Below are positions 32,776-36,698 of a stretch of DNA of 36,698 bases, piece by piece. The translations under genes were made by a program, and so were the position numbers. The stretch is from an uncultured Eubacteriales bacterium (GTDB taxonomy: Bacteria > Bacillota > Clostridia > Oscillospirales > Oscillospiraceae): assembly GCA_900316255.1 (NCBI GenBank), contig ONCI01000035.1:1-36698 (forward strand), read 5' to 3'. Each line of letters opens with the position of its first letter. The first letter of the stretch is position 1. The notes under the pieces are model-generated. The model had not been told where the DNA came from. It worked only from the letters and a program-made list of their open reading frames with translations, and made no database searches.

Positions 32776-33381
32776 TCACTCCTTGCCAGAGAGACGGGCG
32801 TAGCGATCCGCAAGGAACGGAGAGAGAATGCAAAGGGCAATGCTCAATGCAATGCCGGCGAGAAATGGAGTTACAGTGTGTGCAGTACCGCGAAATAGTC
32901 CGGAAAGAGCACTTTGATAGTGTATGACAGCCCATAGGTCCCCCAGAAGAATAAAGACACCGGTGAAAAGCAGGGAGAAGCGGGAAAAGGCTTTGCGGCT
33001 GGGATAGAGGCGGAGAAAATACCAGTTCGCAAGGGACAGAAGAAATCCTGTCACAGGAACGAGAAGGGCGAAAGCCCAGAGACCGTTGGTACCGCCCTCC
33101 GGCGTGATACTCTCTCGGAACACGCCGAAAACCAGCAGGGAAAAAGAGCAGTATAGCAGAACAGACTGCAGCAGCGAGGCTTTCCATTGATTGACACGGG
33201 TAAGTGGGGCCGGTGGTGATATTGGCTCTTCCGCAACTGGCGAGACGTCCCGCAATTCTTTCAGGGCTTCTCTGCAGGCCTGACAGCTCTGCAAATGTTC
33301 CTCCACCAGTGCTTTGCTTTCTTTGCTGCAGCAATCATCCGCATACAGGATCAGCAGATCACGGATTACTTCACAATGCAT
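32776..33381 (-). CDS. Zinc-finger (ZAS) anti-sigma factor with membrane helices
   Basis: A 201-residue protein. The N-terminus is a zf-HC2 anti-sigma domain: Cys3 in MHCEVIRDLL plus HLQSCQAC (H-x3-C-x2-C, about residues 29-36), the zinc ligands that hold an ECF sigma factor. It continues with about four membrane helices between residues 70 and 195. It overlaps the sigma gene by 11 bases, a strong sign of co-translation and of sigma/anti-sigma partnership. Release may be redox- or proteolysis-driven as in related systems; that is inference. Confidence 0.87.
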   Translation of the reverse strand: MHCEVIRDLLILYADDCCSKESKALVEEHLQSCQACREALKELRDVSPVAEEPISPPAPLTRVNQWKASLLQSVLLYCSFSLLVFGVFRESITPEGGTNGLWAFALLVPVTGFLLSLANWYFLRLYPSRKAFSRFSLLFTGVFILLGDLWAVIHYQSALSGLFRGTAHTVTPFLAGIALSIALCILSPFLADRYARLSGKE

Positions 33382-33859
33382 GTTTATCCCTCAGCTTTCC
33401 TTTCAATTTTTGCTTGGCGCGGAAGAAGGTGACTCTTGCCCAACTTTCGCTTTTACCGAAAAGCGCACTGATCTCCACAAAGGAGAGATTGGCGAAGACA
33501 GATAGCAGAAAGACTTCCTTATAGGGCTCTTCCAATTCGTGAAGCTTCGCAAAGGTCTCTTTTGACAGCTCCTTTCGGATCAGAGCATCGGTCAAATCGG
33601 GAGAGGAGTCTGCGGCGTCCTCATCCAGGGGTCCATATTTCTGGCTTTCCCGGTACCAGGTATAGAAGGAGTTTTTTGCGATCTGACAGAGCCAGGCAGC
33701 GATGCGCTCCTGGTTATGAAGCTGGCCCAGGTTCATGTAAGCACGAAAAAAGGTCTCTTGCGTCAGTTCGTCCGCAAGGGTTGGGTCCTTGCAGAGCTTT
33801 GTCAGGTACTTGTAGATGAAATCGTAGTTTTCCGAAAACAAATGCTCGAAATCCGCCAC
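33371..33859 (-). CDS. ECF-type RNA polymerase sigma factor
   Basis: A 162-residue extracytoplasmic-function sigma factor. Region 2 (about 5-75) includes ADELTQETFFRAYMNL and WLCQIAKNSFYTWYRE. Region 4 (about 105-155) includes EPYKEVFLLSVFANLSFVE and FGKSESWARVTFFRAKQKL, the HTH that reads the -35 box. The start is GTG at 33859 preceded by GGTGAG, with MADFEHLF as the first residues. It is first in a three-gene operon with its anti-sigma factor and a membrane protein. A candidate self-recognised promoter lies just upstream. Confidence 0.93.
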   Translation of the reverse strand: MADFEHLFSENYDFIYKYLTKLCKDPTLADELTQETFFRAYMNLGQLHNQERIAAWLCQIAKNSFYTWYRESQKYGPLDEDAADSSPDLTDALIRKELSKETFAKLHELEEPYKEVFLLSVFANLSFVEISALFGKSESWARVTFFRAKQKLKGKLRDKHAL

Positions 33860-33879
33860 ATACTCACCACCCTTCGCCT

Positions 33880-33909
33880 ATAAGATCGGAAAAGAAGAAA
33901 AACGTTACA
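33880..33909 (-). promoter_or_regulatory. Candidate ECF-type autoregulated promoter
   Basis: On the minus strand TGTAAC followed by GTTTTT (from 33909) resembles the AAC-containing -35 of ECF promoters, and CGATCTTAT (33880-33888) is a possible -10 about 16 bases on. It lies 20 bases before the sigma start. Confidence 0.4.
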
Positions 33910-34010
33910 ATGATAAAGAAAATTGCTCTAAGAATAGTTTACAACACTTATCTACGCCTTTTCAATAAAAATATCAGATGCAGTGGCAGCGGCGGCGGAG
34001 TAAAAGCGAC

Positions 34011-34038
34011 TTGACGAAATGAAACTGTGTGATAGACT
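34011..34038 (+). promoter_or_regulatory. Promoter for the HAD phosphatase gene
   Basis: TTGACG (34011-34016), a 16-base spacer and TAGACT (34033-34038), with AAGGAG shortly before the start codon at 34084. Confidence 0.6.
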
Positions 34039-34083
34039 GTCAAATAGACCTGATAATCTGCATGACAAGGAGAATCTTTTCGG

Positions 34084-34932
34084 ATGAAGTATGAAAACAC
34101 AGCGATCCTGACGGATCTGGACGGGACGCTCTTTAACAGTCAGGGTTTGGTCTCTGACGAGGATCGGGCGGCGATCGCTGATTATATCGCGCAAGGCGGT
34201 ATTTTCGGCGTGGCGACAGGACGGGAGCCTCATAACGCCCGGCTCCACTTGCCGGAGCTGCCGATGAACGCCCCTTCCATCGTCCTGAACGGAGCGGCGG
34301 TCTATGATTTTCTGGCTGAGCGCTATCTGAATACCGTTTTGATGGACAAGGAGGCCGCCCTGCAGGTGCTGGAGTACTGCGGAAAGCTGCAGCTTCCCTT
34401 GGATGTGCAGATCTACACCACAGAAGGGATCTTCTATGCAACGCCCCTGGAGACGGCTGACCCGGGCTTTCTTCGGATCCACCAGCCCACCAGCTTTCAG
34501 CCTATGGAGGTCCTGGTCCGAAAGGATTGGATGAAGGTAGTGCTGCTGGAACGGGAGAAGGACGCGCTGCAGTCCATGGTCACTTTTCTGCAGACTTCCG
34601 GCCTGGATCGGAGGATCAGCCTGGTGGAGGGGACCACGGATGTGGTGAAGATCGGAAAGTACCAGGAGCTGCTGGCCGCAGACATCAACAAGGGCGTGGG
34701 GATCTCCCTTCTGCACAATCTGCCCGTTTATGAGAACAGAGAGATCTTTGCGGTGGGGGACTACTGGAACGATTATGAGCTCCTTGAAGCTGCGGATCAT
34801 GCCTGCGCGCCGGCGAACGCCATTGAGGAGATCAAGGCGATCAGCAGCGTTCTCTTGCCCTCCCATAACGACAGTGCTATTGCCAGGCTGATCCGGAATG
34901 TGATCCCGAAGATGGGGGAACCCTCTGCCTGA
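34084..34932 (+). CDS. Cof-type HAD-superfamily phosphatase
   Basis: A 282-residue cytoplasmic hydrolase of HAD subfamily IIB. Motif I is LTDLDGTLF (nucleophile and acid Asp), motif II ATGRE, and motif IV VGDYWNDYELLEAAD; the cap domain lies between about residues 85 and 190. Members dephosphorylate sugar phosphates, phosphorylated vitamins or flavin nucleotides, and the substrate cannot be read from sequence. Usually motif IV reads GDxxND; the form here matches. A single-gene unit with its own promoter and hairpin; the closeness of nagB may hint at a sugar phosphate. Confidence 0.9.
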   Translation: MKYENTAILTDLDGTLFNSQGLVSDEDRAAIADYIAQGGIFGVATGREPHNARLHLPELPMNAPSIVLNGAAVYDFLAERYLNTVLMDKEAALQVLEYCGKLQLPLDVQIYTTEGIFYATPLETADPGFLRIHQPTSFQPMEVLVRKDWMKVVLLEREKDALQSMVTFLQTSGLDRRISLVEGTTDVVKIGKYQELLAADINKGVGISLLHNLPVYENREIFAVGDYWNDYELLEAADHACAPANAIEEIKAISSVLLPSHNDSAIARLIRNVIPKMGEPSA

Positions 34933-34943
34933 GCGTACAGAAA

Positions 34944-34976
34944 ACAGCCATGCGGGACTTGAACCTGCATGGCTGT
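34944..34976 (+). terminator. Hairpin downstream of the HAD gene
   Basis: ACAGCCATGCGGG pairs with CCTGCATGGCTGT (one G-T wobble) with a 7-base loop. The following sequence is only moderately T-rich, so it may be an imperfect terminator. Confidence 0.7.
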
Positions 34977-35022
34977 CGCTTTGCTACCTTAAATTCGTGC
35001 GGATTGAACATCGCTGTTTTTC

Positions 35023-35052
35023 TTGACGATAGAGGGGGTCCTGTTATATAAT
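35023..35052 (+). promoter_or_regulatory. Promoter for the ribozyme-nagB transcript
   Basis: TTGACG (35023-35028), an 18-base spacer and a perfect TATAAT (35047-35052). Transcription should start near 35060, about 80 bases before the ribozyme cleavage site. Confidence 0.8.
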
Positions 35053-35102
35053 ACCGGGTGGTTCGTGTGTTCATGCCCTTGAACACCACAACATATAGTA
35101 AA

Positions 35103-35320
35103 ACAGACCAGCTCTGTGCAAGAGGAGCAGAGGGACTGTTAGCGCCAGGCCCGTAAATGGGTGACGAGGAATGGCAGTTGTCGAAAGACTCGGCGGATGC
35201 TGCCACGGCGGCTGCGGCATGGGCCCCCAGTGGGGAGAGATGCTGCGGCGGTGCGTCGTTAGAGAGAAGGAAAAAAGCGGAATCAAAACCGTAACAGAGC
35301 TTCTCTTATCACCAGGAAGA
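35103..35320 (+). ncRNA. glmS-type self-cleaving ribozyme (GlcN6P-responsive)
   Basis: The conserved core of the glmS ribozyme appears in order and spacing: TTAGCGCCAG at 35139-35148 with the expected cut between A35141 and G35142, a short P1-like stem (GCCC-loop-TGGGT), GACGAGGA (35163-35170), a GGCAG/CTGCC stem enclosing TGTCGAAAGACT, then CGGCGGATG (35191-35199), then a long P3-type stem (GCGGCAT 35214-35220 with ATGCTGC 35240-35246, and CCCC/GGGG inside). A hairpin (35103-35139) directly precedes the cut. The 3' boundary (P4 region) is approximate. The known family uses glucosamine 6-phosphate as cofactor to cut the mRNA, leading to its decay, and normally precedes glmS; here nagB follows. 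Confidence 0.88.
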
Positions 35321-35403
35321 GCTTTTTCCGATCTTGTTCACATACGGTCCGCAGGGACCGATTCGGAAAGAATCAGATAAAGTTGATAAGGAGTTAATTT
35401 GAT

Positions 35404-36195
35404 ATGCGTGTTGTTATCCAGGATAATTACGAGAAAATGAGCAAGTGGGCGGCAGATTACATTGCTGCGAAGATCAAGGCTCACAAGGAAGACCGGCCTT
35501 TCGTGCTGGGCCTGCCCACAGGCTCCAGCCCCATCGGCGTGTACAAGGAACTGGCCCGCATGAATCAGGCGGAGGAGCTCTCCTTTGCCAATGTCGTGAC
35601 CTTTAATATGGACGAGTACCTGGGTCTGCCCCGGGAACATGACCAGAGCTACTGGTATTTCATGCACGACAATTTCTTCGATCATCTGGTGGACATGAAG
35701 CCGGAGAACATCAACATCCTCAACGGCATGACCAAGGATCCGGAGGGGGAGTGCGCCCGCTACGAGGAGAAGATCGCCTCTTACGGCGGCATTGATCTCT
35801 TCATGGGCGGTATCGGCGTTGACGGCCACATCGCTTTCAACGAGCCTTATACCTCCCTGCGTTCCCGCACCGGTGTGCGCAATCTGACCACGGACACCCG
35901 GATTGTGAACTCTCGCTTCTTCGGCAATGATCCGGAAGCGGTGCCCAGCCAGGCCCTGTCCGTGGGCGTAGGAACGGTGTTCGATTCCAAGGAGGTCCTG
36001 ATCCTCATCAACGGCCACAACAAGGCGCGCGCCCTGGCTGCCACCGTGGAAGGCTCCGTCAGTCAGAAGTGGACCTGCAGCGCGCTGCAGATGCACAACG
36101 GCGCCATCATCGCCTGCGATGAGGCCGCCTGCGGAGAACTGACCGTGGACACTTACAAGTATTTCCTGGATATCGAGAGGAAGGAGAGACTTTAA
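35404..36195 (+). CDS. nagB: Glucosamine-6-phosphate deaminase
   Basis: A 263-residue enzyme interconverting glucosamine 6-phosphate and fructose 6-phosphate plus ammonia. Close to E. coli NagB (266 residues) throughout: phosphate loop LGLPTGSSPIGVYK, the proton-abstracting Asp in FNMDEYLGLP, the ring-opening DGH triad in GGIGVDGHIAFNEP, and RTGVRNLTTDTRIVNSRFF. ATG 35404 follows AAGGAG by about 10 bases. It is preceded by a glmS-type ribozyme and followed 1 base later by a hexapeptide-repeat gene, so it should be repressed when GlcN6P is high. That logic suits a biosynthetic (aminating) role more than a catabolic one. Confidence 0.95.
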   Translation: MRVVIQDNYEKMSKWAADYIAAKIKAHKEDRPFVLGLPTGSSPIGVYKELARMNQAEELSFANVVTFNMDEYLGLPREHDQSYWYFMHDNFFDHLVDMKPENINILNGMTKDPEGECARYEEKIASYGGIDLFMGGIGVDGHIAFNEPYTSLRSRTGVRNLTTDTRIVNSRFFGNDPEAVPSQALSVGVGTVFDSKEVLILINGHNKARALAATVEGSVSQKWTCSALQMHNGAIIACDEAACGELTVDTYKYFLDIERKERL

Positions 36196-36196
36196 G

Positions 36197-36698
36197 ATGT
36201 TTACGATCGCAGATCTCTATGATCTTGACCATACCCTGGCAGCCGAGCGAGGATTACGAGGAAGTGCAGCCCCATGTTTGGGTCCACAAGACGGCGAAGG
36301 TCTTCCCCTCTGCCTACCTGGGCGCTCCCTGCATCATCGGCCCCAACACCGAAGTGCGCCACTGCGCCTTCATCCGCAGCTCCGCTCTCGTCGGGGCGGA
36401 TTGCGTTGTCGGCAACAGCGTGGAGCTCAAAAACGTGATCCTCTTCGACCATGTGCAGACGCCGCACTATAACTACGTGGGCGACAGTATCCTGGGTTAT
36501 TACAGCCATATGGGCGCTGGCTCCATCACAAGCAACGTGAAGTCTGACAAGAAACTGGTGGTCGTACACAACGGCACCGAGCAGATGGAGACCGGCGTGA
36601 AGAAATTCGGCGCCATGCTGGGGGACTATGTGGAAGTGGGCTGCAATGCCGTCTGCAATCCCGGCACGGTCATCGGCCGCCATTCCAACATCTATCCC
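36197..36698 (+). pseudogene. Left-handed beta-helix nucleotidyltransferase-like protein, frameshifted and cut by the window edge
   Basis: The ATG at 36197 follows GGAGAG and reads MFTIADLYDLDHTLA, the usual start of clostridial proteins annotated as UDP-N-acetylglucosamine pyrophosphorylase-like. At about 36240 the frame is lost; the expected continuation PSEDYEEVQPHVWVHKTAKV starts in another frame (about 36242) and runs to the edge through hexapeptide repeats (AYLGAPCIIGPNTEVRHC, GADCVVGNSVELKNV, MGAGSITSNVKSDKK, GTVIGRHSNIYP). A segment of about 28 residues between the two, from memory of the family, is missing, about 80-85 bases. It starts 1 base after nagB, so both are one operon. Acetyl- or nucleotidyl-transfer in amino-sugar metabolism is the likely role; there is no GlmU pyrophosphorylase domain. 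Confidence 0.8.

Noticed and set aside
35171-35380. A 69-codon frame within the nagB leader
   Set aside because: It overlaps the ribozyme core exactly and is explained by the RNA structure, with no credible ribosome binding site.

Overview
The window looks like the chromosome of a GC-rich, anaerobic, Gram-positive gut clostridium, most likely of the Oscillospiraceae/Ruminococcaceae group. This rests on the gene content (FtsEX with PcsB-like hydrolases, GreA-LysS, a clostridial alpha-hydroxy-acid oxidising protein, phosphoketolase), strong AGGAGG ribosome binding sites, SigA-type promoters with 17-base spacers, and lipoprotein and surface-protein signals without an outer-membrane apparatus. 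I see no rRNA, tRNA, CRISPR array, insertion sequence or phage gene.

Layout. 1-620 is a non-coding mosaic of repeats. 646-2041 (minus) is a two-component pair whose kinase has no sensor. 2392-8736 (plus) is the most unusual block: a 1453-residue secreted von Willebrand A/Cna-B-like surface protein, an 89-residue acidic peptide with a leader-like start, a terminator, then two tandem paralogous HPr-kinase-like P-loop proteins, closed by a perfect 46-bp palindromic terminator. 8789-10808 (minus) holds an FMN-dependent alpha-hydroxy-acid oxidising protein and a radical SAM protein, each with its own promoter. 11006-15039 (plus) is trmL-pgk-tpiA-gpmI. 15189-18126 holds a GNAT/PNPOx fusion, a metallophosphoesterase lipoprotein and a small membrane-anchored protein. 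18310-26020 (plus) is rsuA, a CdaR/PucR-type regulator and a cell-division/wall-hydrolysis group: ftsE, ftsX, two PcsB-like M23 genes and an S41-family protein that has lost its catalytic dyad. 26106-28605 is greA-lysS, with a tRNA-binding domain fused to LysS. 28917-31307 is phosphoketolase. 31687-33859 (minus) is an ECF sigma/anti-sigma/membrane-protein operon. 34084-34932 is a Cof-type HAD phosphatase. The window ends in a clear glmS-type ribozyme placed upstream of nagB, followed by a hexapeptide-repeat nucleotidyltransferase-like gene that runs off the edge.

How the genes fit together. FtsEX would gate the PcsB-like hydrolases at the septum. pgk, tpiA and gpmI are lower glycolysis. nagB with the hexapeptide protein points to amino-sugar metabolism under GlcN6P control. 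The peptide with the two kinase-like proteins is the best candidate for an undescribed peptide-modification or surface-protein system; its function is inferred from context only.

A quality caution: tpiA, gpmI, the first pcsB and the last gene each appear to lack an internal or terminal segment of roughly 60-85 bases. Three of these losses break the frame. Four lesions of similar size in one stretch, three of them in genes that are normally indispensable, suggest an assembly or consensus artefact, although real deletions cannot be excluded from sequence alone.
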